A DNA stretch of 11,347 bases, from assembly GCA_943331855.1 (NCBI GenBank), contig CALQNE010000101.1:1-11347 (forward strand), read 5' to 3'. This DNA is from Bordetella parapertussis. Its GTDB lineage: Bacteria > Pseudomonadota > Gammaproteobacteria > Burkholderiales > Burkholderiaceae_B. Below are positions 1 through 7,255 of this stretch, piece after piece. Position numbers and translations under genes: made by a program. Position 1 is the first letter of the stretch, and every line of letters begins with the position of its first letter. The notes below the pieces were generated by a model, which was not told where the DNA came from, did not search any database, and saw nothing but the letters and a program-made list of their open reading frames with translations.

Positions 1-467
1 GGGGATGGCACTTTGTGCGTTTGACCCGCAATGGTGACTTGTCTTTCTTGCATGACCTCAAGCAAGGCACTTTGAACCTTCGCGGGCGCACGATTAATTT
101 CATCGGCCAGTAAAAGGTTTGCAAAGACTGGGCCTAGTACCGTGCTGAATTCACTCGTCTTTTGATTGTAAATTTGGGTACCCACCAAATCTGCAGGCAA
201 TAAATCTGGCGTAAATTGAATGCGCTTGAAAGAGCCTCGAATCGCCTTGGCCAAGGTATTGACGGTTAAGGTTTTGGCCAGGCCTGGCACACCCTCAATC
301 AATAAGTGGCCTTGCGCCAAAATCGCAACGAGCATGCGCTCTAAAAACTGGTCTTGTCCAACCACCACGCGTTTAACCTCATACAACACGCGCTCCATCA
401 AGAGCGCAGTCTCTTGAACGGGTTGGGCGGACTGGCCACGATTCCAGGCTTGCGGTTCGCTATTCAT
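1..467 (-). CDS. MoxR-family AAA+ ATPase, N-terminal part (cut by window edge)
   Basis: Cytoplasmic AAA+ ATPase of the MoxR family. These ATPases act as chaperone-like factors, usually with a VWA-domain partner, in maturing or inserting metal cofactors and envelope proteins. Only the first 155 codons are in the window. Visible are the MoxR-typical N-terminal helix ending VVVGQDQ (34-40), the Walker A loop GVPGLAKT (59-66, K65), the stretch FTPDLLPADLVG (85-96), and Walker B LLLADEINRAP (118-128, D122/E123) followed by VQSALLEVMQE. The ATG at 465-467 is the first start after an in-frame TGA and is preceded by GAGAAG a few bases upstream. The S1C protease gene ends 35 bases upstream on the same strand, so the two are probably cotranscribed. 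In related clusters a DUF58 gene follows moxR; that position lies outside the window. The family call is firm. The substrate is unknown. Confidence 0.95.
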   Translation of the reverse strand, partial: MNSEPQAWNRGQSAQPVQETALLMERVLYEVKRVVVGQDQFLERMLVAILAQGHLLIEGVPGLAKTLTVNTLAKAIRGSFKRIQFTPDLLPADLVGTQIYNQKTSEFSTVLGPVFANLLLADEINRAPAKVQSALLEVMQERQVTIAGQTHKVPS

Positions 468-502
468 AGGCTTCTCGTCGGTTCAATTCTTTTAAATTAA
501 AG

Positions 503-1411
503 TTAAAACGGGGGCATCCCCAAGGCCACACCTGCGCTTTCTATCGTAATGGCAAAGCCAATTCCAATAAATGTTCGCACCCTGGTCGGATTCAAAATCG
601 CAGTCACAATCCCCAATACCTCTCCGGCCATGTTGATCAAAGGCCCCCCCGAGTTGCCTGGATTCGCTGCGGCATCAAACTGGATGAGCCCCGTCAGTGG
701 TGGGCCCTCCGCAGGCTTGAAGGTTCGATTTAAGCCAGAAATCACACCAGCGGAAACCGAAGGTCCCATCCCGAAAGGAAACCCCACCACCACGACGTCA
801 TCACCAGGAACAATATTTTGACTAGATCCCATGGTGGCTGGCTGTAGATCATCTGGGATATTCAGAGGTTTAATCACGGCGAGGTCTTTGTCGCGCTGGA
901 CCGACACAAGTTCTGCTGGAGACTCTAGACCGTCTGCGAAGGTCACCACCAGGCGTGGTGAGGCCGAGACGACATGCAGATTGGTTAAAATCGTGCCGTC
1001 TTCTTTGATGACAACTCCGGTGCCAACACCAAGTTCATCATCCCCCACTTGCGTGCCCTTGGCATCCAGTATGTCACCTCGAATTCGCACAATCGATGGC
1101 GCGATGAGTGCAGCGGCGCGGGCGGCGCGGGCGGGTAAGTCTTTTGTTGCCAGGGTATGCAAGACCGCAGCGTCAATTTGTTCTTGCGTCAATTCGGGGC
1201 GAAGTGGTTGAACATAATCCCGAACAAAAAGCAGTGAGAACGCCAGCGCGACGCCAGCCAATAACAAACCAAACCGCTCGTAAGATTTTCGCCAGGCAAA
1301 CCGTTTGGGCGCCGCCTCGACAGTCGCCGAGGATGCTCGAGCCGCAACCGGCTCCTCAGGCAATTTAAGTCCTGAGCTTGAACGACGGCTATAGAACGCG
1401 GCCCGTTTCAT
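503..1411 (-). CDS. Membrane-anchored trypsin-like serine protease (S1C/HtrA type, no PDZ)
   Basis: A 302-residue serine protease of the HtrA/Deg-like S1C group, expected to be anchored in the inner membrane with its catalytic domain in the periplasm. A basic N-terminal tail (1-46) precedes one hydrophobic segment (about 47-63, GLLLAGVALAFSLLFV). A linker rich in Ala/Arg follows (92-101), and then the protease domain (about 103-295). The catalytic triad is recognisable: H146 in TNLHVVS, D176 in DKDLAVI, and S254 in NPGNSGGPL, with the oxyanion-hole glycine just before it. The protein stops right after the protease domain, so it lacks the PDZ domain of DegP, DegS and DegQ. Cleavage may therefore not depend on C-terminal-peptide sensing. 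The ATG at 1411 has TAGG six bases upstream. moxR follows on the same strand, and the VWA gene diverges 34 bases from its start codon. The enzyme class is firm; the target is unknown. Confidence 0.93.
   Translation of the reverse strand: MKRAAFYSRRSSSGLKLPEEPVAARASSATVEAAPKRFAWRKSYERFGLLLAGVALAFSLLFVRDYVQPLRPELTQEQIDAAVLHTLATKDLPARAARAAALIAPSIVRIRGDILDAKGTQVGDDELGVGTGVVIKEDGTILTNLHVVSASPRLVVTFADGLESPAELVSVQRDKDLAVIKPLNIPDDLQPATMGSSQNIVPGDDVVVVGFPFGMGPSVSAGVISGLNRTFKPAEGPPLTGLIQFDAAANPGNSGGPLINMAGEVLGIVTAILNPTRVRTFIGIGFAITIESAGVALGMPPF
1115..1132 (-). repeat. Two in-frame tandem copies of a 9-base unit in the protease linker
   Basis: The nine bases GGCGCGGGC occur twice in direct succession (1115-1123 and 1124-1132). 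On the coding (minus) strand this gives repeated Ala-Arg-Ala codons in the linker between the membrane segment and the protease domain. Unit length is a multiple of three, so a change in copy number would lengthen or shorten the linker without a frameshift. Confidence 0.6.
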
Positions 1412-1433
1412 AAAAAACCTAATCCCGTCAAGC

Positions 1434-1438
1434 GGTGA
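1434..1438 (+). promoter_or_regulatory. Ribosome binding site choosing the VWA gene start
   Basis: GGTGA lies seven bases before the ATG at 1446. A GTG codon immediately precedes that ATG (1443-1445), and another in-frame ATG is at 1476. The spacing favours 1446. The later ATG has no purine-rich site in front of it, although its product (MHFIWPHFLW) resembles the usual N-terminus of the family. Confidence 0.4.
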
Positions 1439-1445
1439 TAAAGTG

Positions 1446-2540
1446 ATGGTTCATCATAACTCTACTGATGCGTTCATGCACTTTATTTGGCCACACTTTT
1501 TATGGTGTTTCGTTTTAGTGCTAGCGCTGCCCTTTGGCTACCTATGGTTGCTTAAGCGCAGACGTCGTTTTGCCTACACGTATCCTAATCTGACGATTAT
1601 TCGGCAAGCACTTGGCCGTAGTAACAGTTGGCGTCGCCATACACCCCCAGCCTTACTCTGGCTGGCTGTCGGCGCTGCGGTAATCGGACTCGCAAGACCT
1701 ACGGCCCAGGTCACGCTGCCTGCAGATTACATGACACTCGTCCTCGCGGTAGACGTCTCGCGCAGTATGTTGGCCGAAGACGTTGAGCCCAATCGGATCC
1801 AGGCCGCTCAAGCAACAGTTAAAGAATTTTTAAATGAATTACCCAACAACATGCGCGTCGGCATCGTTTCCTTTGCAGGCACTGCACAGTTGGTTCAGCA
1901 AATCACAGACGAACGCGAAGCCTTGGTCGCCTCGATTGACCGTTTTCAATTACAACGCGGAACCGCGACAGGTAGCGGCTTATTACTCGCCTTAGCCACC
2001 TTGCTTCCCAACTCTGGTGTTGACCTACAGGCCGCCATCTACGGTGAAGAGTTTGGTCGCTGGGGCAGCAAACCACTCGCAGAACGCAAGCCCACGACTC
2101 CACCATCACCCACCCCCGCACCTGTTCCTCCAGGCTCATATTCAAACGGCGCAATCATCTTGTTATCCGATGGTCGACGCACCAATGGGCCCGATCCCTT
2201 GGCTGCCGCCAAACAAGCGGCCCAACGGGGTGTGCGTGTCTACACAGTCGCCTTTGGCACGCCAAACGGCTTCATTCCTGGTTGGGAAGGCTCATCTTTT
2301 TATGCGCGTGTCGATGAACAGGCCCTTCAAGCCATCGCAAAAATTACTGAGGGTGAATTCTATCGGGCCGGTAACTCTCAAGACTTAAAAGAGGTGTACC
2401 GTCACTTGTCTAGCAAGTTCTCTCTTGAACGGCGAGACACAGAAGTCACCGCGCTTTTTGGTGCGGGTGCACTCGCGCTGACACTCTTGGCTTTATTGTT
2501 ATCACTCGTCTGGTTTAAACGCCCGTCAAGTGAGAGCTAA
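1446..2540 (+). CDS. VWA-domain inner-membrane protein (BatA/BatB-like)
   Basis: Inner-membrane protein with a periplasmic or cytoplasmic-facing von Willebrand A domain of the BatA/BatB type, which typically partners MoxR ATPases. Residue numbers here start from the ATG at 1446. Membrane segments are at about 14-36 and 67-83, followed by the VWA domain (about 96-325) and a C-terminal membrane segment (about 336-357). The metal-binding MIDAS motif is intact: DVSRS (D103, S105, S107), a threonine in GTATGSG (around 173-175), and D242 in LLSDGRR. A proline-rich loop of roughly 35 residues (about 190-232, with PTTPPSPTPAPVPPGSY) sits before the LLSDG strand; similar VPPGSY-type loops occur in relatives of this protein. 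It is divergent from the protease-moxR pair, and the solute-binding protein gene starts 30 bases downstream. Family call is firm; the start could also be 1443 or 1476. Confidence 0.9.
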   Translation: MVHHNSTDAFMHFIWPHFLWCFVLVLALPFGYLWLLKRRRRFAYTYPNLTIIRQALGRSNSWRRHTPPALLWLAVGAAVIGLARPTAQVTLPADYMTLVLAVDVSRSMLAEDVEPNRIQAAQATVKEFLNELPNNMRVGIVSFAGTAQLVQQITDEREALVASIDRFQLQRGTATGSGLLLALATLLPNSGVDLQAAIYGEEFGRWGSKPLAERKPTTPPSPTPAPVPPGSYSNGAIILLSDGRRTNGPDPLAAAKQAAQRGVRVYTVAFGTPNGFIPGWEGSSFYARVDEQALQAIAKITEGEFYRAGNSQDLKEVYRHLSSKFSLERRDTEVTALFGAGALALTLLALLLSLVWFKRPSSES

Positions 2541-2570
2541 TTTTTACTTTACTTATCATAGGAACACACC

Positions 2571-4151
2571 ATGGATCGCAGAACCTTCATCCTGAGTTCT
2601 GGTGCCGCAGCCGGGCTTGCTCAGCTGCCGACATCTAGCTTTGCGCAAACAGGTAAAACGCTGCTGCGCTGGGTACCCGAGAATGATCTTGCCCTGCTTG
2701 ACCCCATGTTTACGACCGCAACCATCACAGCCTGCCACGCGCTACAAGTTTTTGACACGCTCTACGGCTTAGACGGCAACTATCAACCACAACCGCAAAT
2801 GGTCGGTAGCCAGTCTGTCGAAAATAATGACCTGACCTGGAAGATCACACTACGCGATGGCTTGAAATTTCACGATGGCTCGCCCGTGACCAGTAAAGAC
2901 ATCATCGCAAGTATTAAGCGATTTGGTAAACGTAATCCGCTGGGGCAAACGCTGATTGAATTAATTCAAGAGATGAAGGCAATCTCTGAAAGCACCATTC
3001 AAATCACCCTCAGCAAACCATTTCCTTTGCTCATGTACTCTCTTTCGGGCTCGTCAGCTTCGATCATGCCCGAACGTTTGGCAAACACGCCTGACAATGT
3101 CCCAGTCAAAGAAATGATTGGCAGTGGGCCTTATCGGTTTATTGCCGAGAAATGGATTTCTGGTTCGCAAGTGATCTACGAAAAATTTAATGAATATGTT
3201 CCACGCAAAGACGGGGTCGCGCGTAATACGGCTGGCCCAAAAATTGCGCACGTGACAGACATCAAATGGCATGTCATCAATGATCGCGCCACGGCGGTCG
3301 CGGCACTGCAAAACAACGAAGTCGATGGTATCGAGGCGATTGACAACGACTTCTTACCCATCTTGCGTAAGGATAAAGCCATCACGCTCATCAAAAGTGA
3401 TTTGCCCTCGATTGCAATCATGCGGTTTAACCATCTTCACCCTCCCTTCGACAATATCCTGATGCGTCGTGCGATTCTGGCCGTCGTGAATCAGACAGAA
3501 TATATGACTGCAGCAAATGGCTCTGAGTTTCCTGAATACTGGAATGACAAGGTGGGGGTGTGGGCACCCGGCACGCCAATGGCAACGACTGCAGGGTTAG
3601 ACAAGCTGACTGGAAAACGCGACTTCGCACTCGCCCGCTCGCTTATTAAACAGGCCGGCTACAACGGCCAAGCAATTGTCTTGCTTGATCCCGTCGATTC
3701 GCCGACTCACCACGCGTCTGCTTTAGTGACGGCTGATTTGTTTAAAAAATTAGATTTGAAAGTCGACTTACGTTCAATGGATTGGGGAAGTTATCTACAA
3801 CGACGCAACAGCCAAGAGCCGCCAGCCTCGGGTGGCTGGAACGTGGGTTTCACTGCGATGACTGGCACAAGCAATCTGGATCCCACCAGCAATCTCGGCA
3901 TTCGGGGCACGGGTAAGCAAGCTTGGTTCGGTTGGCCCACTAATCCAACAATCGAAAAATTGCGTACTGATTGGTTTTACGCGGCCACCCCCGAACAACG
4001 TAAAGCGCTATGCCAAGACATTCAAGTTCAAGTTTTCGATCAAGTGCCCTACATCCCCCTTGGCGCCATATATAAACTCATGGCTTTGCGCAAGGGTTGG
4101 GTCGACTTTCAAGAACAGGGGCCTGTTTTTTATACGATGCGCAAAGGCTAG
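2571..4151 (+). CDS. Tat-exported ABC transporter substrate-binding protein, family 5 (DppA/OppA-like)
   Basis: Periplasmic solute-binding protein of the extracellular family 5 (peptide/nickel/opine type), 526 residues, a normal length. The N-terminus has a twin-arginine signal: DRRTFIL with R3-R4, a short hydrophobic stretch, and probable cleavage after SSFA (residue 25). This suggests export in folded form. The family signature is at about 89-117 (TWKITLRDGLKFHDGSPVTSKD and following SIKRF). The C-terminal lobe ends with the typical VPYIPLGAIYKLMALRKG segment. AGGAA lies six bases before the ATG. No permease or ATPase gene adjoins it: the VWA gene is upstream on the same strand and the efflux operon converges downstream. 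It is therefore an orphan receptor that probably feeds a transporter encoded elsewhere. Ligand cannot be read from the sequence; peptides are only the family default. Confidence 0.93.
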   Translation: MDRRTFILSSGAAAGLAQLPTSSFAQTGKTLLRWVPENDLALLDPMFTTATITACHALQVFDTLYGLDGNYQPQPQMVGSQSVENNDLTWKITLRDGLKFHDGSPVTSKDIIASIKRFGKRNPLGQTLIELIQEMKAISESTIQITLSKPFPLLMYSLSGSSASIMPERLANTPDNVPVKEMIGSGPYRFIAEKWISGSQVIYEKFNEYVPRKDGVARNTAGPKIAHVTDIKWHVINDRATAVAALQNNEVDGIEAIDNDFLPILRKDKAITLIKSDLPSIAIMRFNHLHPPFDNILMRRAILAVVNQTEYMTAANGSEFPEYWNDKVGVWAPGTPMATTAGLDKLTGKRDFALARSLIKQAGYNGQAIVLLDPVDSPTHHASALVTADLFKKLDLKVDLRSMDWGSYLQRRNSQEPPASGGWNVGFTAMTGTSNLDPTSNLGIRGTGKQAWFGWPTNPTIEKLRTDWFYAATPEQRKALCQDIQVQVFDQVPYIPLGAIYKLMALRKGWVDFQEQGPVFYTMRKG

Positions 4152-4157
4152 CGCAAC

Positions 4158-4205
4158 AAGAATCGGCGCGCGACGCCTTTAGGCGTTGCGCATCAATCGA
4201 TTCTT
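4158..4205. terminator. Composite inverted repeat between convergent genes
   Basis: An inner stem of 10 pairs (GCGCGACGCC at 4168-4177 with GGCGTTGCGC at 4182-4191, one G-T pair, loop TTTA) is flanked by an 8-base perfect outer inverted repeat (AAGAATCG at 4158-4165 and CGATTCTT at 4198-4205). It fills the 27-base gap between the convergent solute-binding protein and RND genes and includes the last RND codons and stop. There is no long U-run on either side, only a short T-rich stretch on the minus side. A bidirectional terminator or transcript end is the likely role, by inference. Confidence 0.55.
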
Positions 4206-7200
4206 TATGCGCTGCAACCATTCGGCAAGATCATCAATATAGGTGAATAAGGCTGGGATCACCAACAAGCTTAGTACCGTCGAGGTCAACAAGCCACCCA
4301 TCACCGCGATCGACATCGGCGAGCGAAAACTTGGATCTGAGCCCCAGCCAATAGCAATCGGAAACATTCCAGCAATCATCGCAATCGTCGTCATCACAAT
4401 CGGACGCGCCCGCTTGTGGCAAGCATCAAGCAGCGCCTCTGTTCTTGAAATACCACTGCGCCGCGCAACAATCGCATATTCAACTAACAGAATTGAGTTT
4501 TTAGTCACAATACCCATCAACATAATCAAACCGATCAGTGATGGCATTGAAAAGCTTTTTCCAGTTACCAACAAAGCGACAAAGGCGCCACCAATCGAAA
4601 GTGGCAATGCACCAAGAATTGTGATCGGCTGTAAAAAATCATGAAATAGTAAAACTAAAATCATATAAATACACAACAAGCCAATCGCCATCGCCAAGCC
4701 AAAGCTTGCAAACAGGGCTTGCATTTCTTTCGCATCACCCAACTCTGTTTGACGCACGCCAGCCGGCAGATTGCGCAGACTCGGTAGCCCCATCGCTTCA
4801 GCATAGACTTCGCCCAGCTGTCGGCCTCCTAATTCAACATCAAGCACCACGTTGCGACTACGATTCAAACGATCAATTTGTGCGGGCCCACTGTCCATCG
4901 TTAGCGTGGCAACATTACCCAGCAAAACTGGGCCATAACGTCCAGGCACCGTTAAACGTGCCAAGGCATCGATATCCGCACGCGCAGCATCGGGCAATTT
5001 CACTCGAATAGGAATTTGCCTTTCAGACAAGGTCAATTTAGGCAAGCTAACGTCATAGTCCCCGCTGGTGGCTACCCGCAGGGTTTCAGCAATACTCTGC
5101 GCCGTCACGCCCAAATCGGCTGCGCGTGCAAAATCAGGGCGCACAATCAATTCAGGACGCACCAGACTCGCCGAAGACAACACGTTTCCAACACCTTTCA
5201 AACCGCGCAACTCGCCTTCGACCACATGCGCAGCAGCACTAAGCGCCAACGGATCTTCACTCTGCAGCACGATTTGCATTTTCACCCCTACATCTTGAGG
5301 CCCCACCGTGACACGCACGCCGGGTTCGCGTGACAACAACTCACGAATGTCTGCTTCAACTTCTTGCTGATTTTTTTTACGATCCGAACGATGTTTTAAG
5401 GTGACCGTTAACGATGCCTTACGAACTTCAGCGGCTGCACCACGGGCAAAGGCATCACCCGAAACGCCCGCACCCACCGAACTGAATACTTTGACGACCT
5501 CTGGGATGGCACCGAGTTTGAGCCGGGCCCGCTCTGCTGCCAAGAACGTCTCATGCAGGGTGCTCCCTGGTGCACGTTCAATATTGACCAAGGTTTGTGC
5601 ACGATCCGCTGGGGGTACAAAACCCTTTGGTAACAATGGTACTAACGCAATCGAACCTGCAAAAAAAAGTGTGGACAAGACCAGCGTCAATAAGCGATGC
5701 GACAAGCACCACTGCACCGCACTCAAATAGCGACGCATCACCCAGCCATCTGTTTGTTCACGTTCAGACTGCGGAACCGCTTTCATGATGTATGCCGACA
5801 TCATTGGTGTTAACAAACGCGCGACGAGCAGTGAGGCCAAAATCGCCAATACGGCAGTCCAGCCGAATTGTTTAAAAAACTTACCAGGGACGCCCGCCAT
5901 AAAGGCGGTGGGTAAAAAAACAGCGACCAGGGCGAAGGTTGTTGCGATCACTGCCAGGCCGATTTCATCCGCCGCTTCTAGTGCTGCCTGAAATGGTGTT
6001 TTTCCCATCCGCAAATGCCGAGCGATATTCTCAACCTCAACGATTGCATCATCAACCAAGATACCCACAACCAAAGCCAAAGACGTCAAGGTCACCATGT
6101 TGAGCGTAAACCCAAACAGATAGATGCCTAAGAAGGCTGGCAAGATTGACAAGGGCAAAGCCGCCGCTGACACAATCGTTGCGCGCCAATCTCGCAAAAA
6201 ATACCAAACGACAATCACAGCCAGAATGGCACCTTCATACAAAAGATGCATTGAGCCATTAAAGTTTTCTTCCGTTTTTTCTACGTTATCAATCTGCTCA
6301 GTGATTTGAATATCAGGTCGCGCTGCGCGCAAGTTTTGGATCACGTCGCGGACATCGTGAGCAAGCGAAACTTCATTGGCGCCCTTGCTGCGCATAATTT
6401 CAAATGCCACAACCGACTCGCCATTCACCAACGCCACCGAACGACGCTCCGCCGTCGCATCGGTCACCTTCGCAATCTGGTCTAAGCGCACGCGTCGGCC
6501 ATCTTGTAGCGGAAAATCAAGTTTTCCTAAATCATCTGCCGTATTCGCTGTGGCAATTGTGCGAACCGCTTGTTCTGCGCCACCGACATCGCCGCGGCCG
6601 CCGGGCGCCTCTTGCTGAATTTGCCGCAAGCGGCGCGAAACCTCTGCTGCAGTGACGTTCAGTGCAGCCATCCGAGCGGGATCGAGCTCGACTCGAATTT
6701 CGCGTATGAGTCCACCCATGCGCTTGACGCGCCCAACGCCATTGACCGTCAATAATTGCTTGGCCACGGTATTGTCAACAAACCAGGACAAAGCCTCTTC
6801 ATCGTTTTGCTTTGAAGCCACGGCATACGTCAACAACGGCTTACCTGCAGTTGTTGTGCGCAACACTGTTGGGTCACGTACATCGGCTGGCAACTCAGCG
6901 CGCACACGCGTCACGGCATCGCGTACATCGTTCACGGCCTCCATCGCATCTTTTTCAAGTACGAATTCAACTGTGATAACAACCATCCCTTCTAGTATTT
7001 TGGTGTAGAGATTCTTAATGCCTTGAAGCGTCGCAATTGAATTTTCAAGTTTACGAGCCACCTCAGTCTCAAGTGTTGCGGGTGCGGCTCCCGGCAACTG
7101 AGCCTCGACCGTCACAATGGGCAATTCAATATCTGGAAAATCTTGAACACCGATGGCTTTAAAGGACAACACCCCCGCGATCGATAACAGAATAAAAAGC

Positions 7201-7247
7201 AGAATCGCTGGTATGGGATTGCGAATTGAAAAAGCCGAGAAATTCAT
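4179..7247 (-). CDS. RND efflux pump, inner-membrane transporter (HAE-1/AcrB-like)
   Basis: Proton-driven inner-membrane pump of a tripartite RND system, 1022 residues, slightly shorter than AcrB. The N-terminus (MNFSAFSIRNPIPAILLF) leads into the first membrane helix. Periplasmic porter domains follow (about 35-335), then the first helix bundle (about 336-490), a second periplasmic half (about 545-845), and the C-terminal helix bundle (about 846-1003). The proton-relay residues match AcrB: the acidic pair D399-D400 in GILVDDAIVEVEN and the lysine K916 in GIVTKNSILLVEYA. These fit the hydrophobe/amphiphile branch rather than the heavy-metal branch, though substrate cannot be assigned. The ATG follows the adaptor stop by 8 bases, and TAGG overlapping that stop codon serves as ribosome site. 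It is the last gene of the OMF-MFP-RND operon. Its end lies inside a hairpin. Confidence 0.96.
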   Translation of the reverse strand: MNFSAFSIRNPIPAILLFILLSIAGVLSFKAIGVQDFPDIELPIVTVEAQLPGAAPATLETEVARKLENSIATLQGIKNLYTKILEGMVVITVEFVLEKDAMEAVNDVRDAVTRVRAELPADVRDPTVLRTTTAGKPLLTYAVASKQNDEEALSWFVDNTVAKQLLTVNGVGRVKRMGGLIREIRVELDPARMAALNVTAAEVSRRLRQIQQEAPGGRGDVGGAEQAVRTIATANTADDLGKLDFPLQDGRRVRLDQIAKVTDATAERRSVALVNGESVVAFEIMRSKGANEVSLAHDVRDVIQNLRAARPDIQITEQIDNVEKTEENFNGSMHLLYEGAILAVIVVWYFLRDWRATIVSAAALPLSILPAFLGIYLFGFTLNMVTLTSLALVVGILVDDAIVEVENIARHLRMGKTPFQAALEAADEIGLAVIATTFALVAVFLPTAFMAGVPGKFFKQFGWTAVLAILASLLVARLLTPMMSAYIMKAVPQSEREQTDGWVMRRYLSAVQWCLSHRLLTLVLSTLFFAGSIALVPLLPKGFVPPADRAQTLVNIERAPGSTLHETFLAAERARLKLGAIPEVVKVFSSVGAGVSGDAFARGAAAEVRKASLTVTLKHRSDRKKNQQEVEADIRELLSREPGVRVTVGPQDVGVKMQIVLQSEDPLALSAAAHVVEGELRGLKGVGNVLSSASLVRPELIVRPDFARAADLGVTAQSIAETLRVATSGDYDVSLPKLTLSERQIPIRVKLPDAARADIDALARLTVPGRYGPVLLGNVATLTMDSGPAQIDRLNRSRNVVLDVELGGRQLGEVYAEAMGLPSLRNLPAGVRQTELGDAKEMQALFASFGLAMAIGLLCIYMILVLLFHDFLQPITILGALPLSIGGAFVALLVTGKSFSMPSLIGLIMLMGIVTKNSILLVEYAIVARRSGISRTEALLDACHKRARPIVMTTIAMIAGMFPIAIGWGSDPSFRSPMSIAVMGGLLTSTVLSLLVIPALFTYIDDLAEWLQRIKNRLMRNA

Positions 7248-7255
7248 GCGTACGC

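Noticed and set aside
245..256. 12-base palindrome CCTTGGCCAAGG in moxR
   Set aside because: Palindromes of this length are expected a few times by chance in a window this long.
220..417. Plus-strand open frame opposite moxR
   Set aside because: It is antisense to a clear MoxR reading frame with intact Walker motifs and has no recognisable domain.
831..1368. Plus-strand open frames opposite the S1C protease
   Set aside because: Antisense to a protein with a complete catalytic triad; composition looks like shadow translation.
1380..1470. Divergent promoter elements between protease and VWA genes (a TATGAT on the minus strand, a TATAGA on the plus strand)
   Set aside because: No convincing -35 element at proper spacing for either; too weak to annotate.
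2490..2570. Terminator between the VWA and solute-binding protein genes
   Set aside because: The region after the VWA stop is T-rich but has no adequate stem; the two genes may be cotranscribed.
4243..7008. Many plus-strand open frames of 60-133 codons opposite the RND pump
   Set aside because: All are antisense shadows of a continuous 1022-residue RND protein and lack family features.
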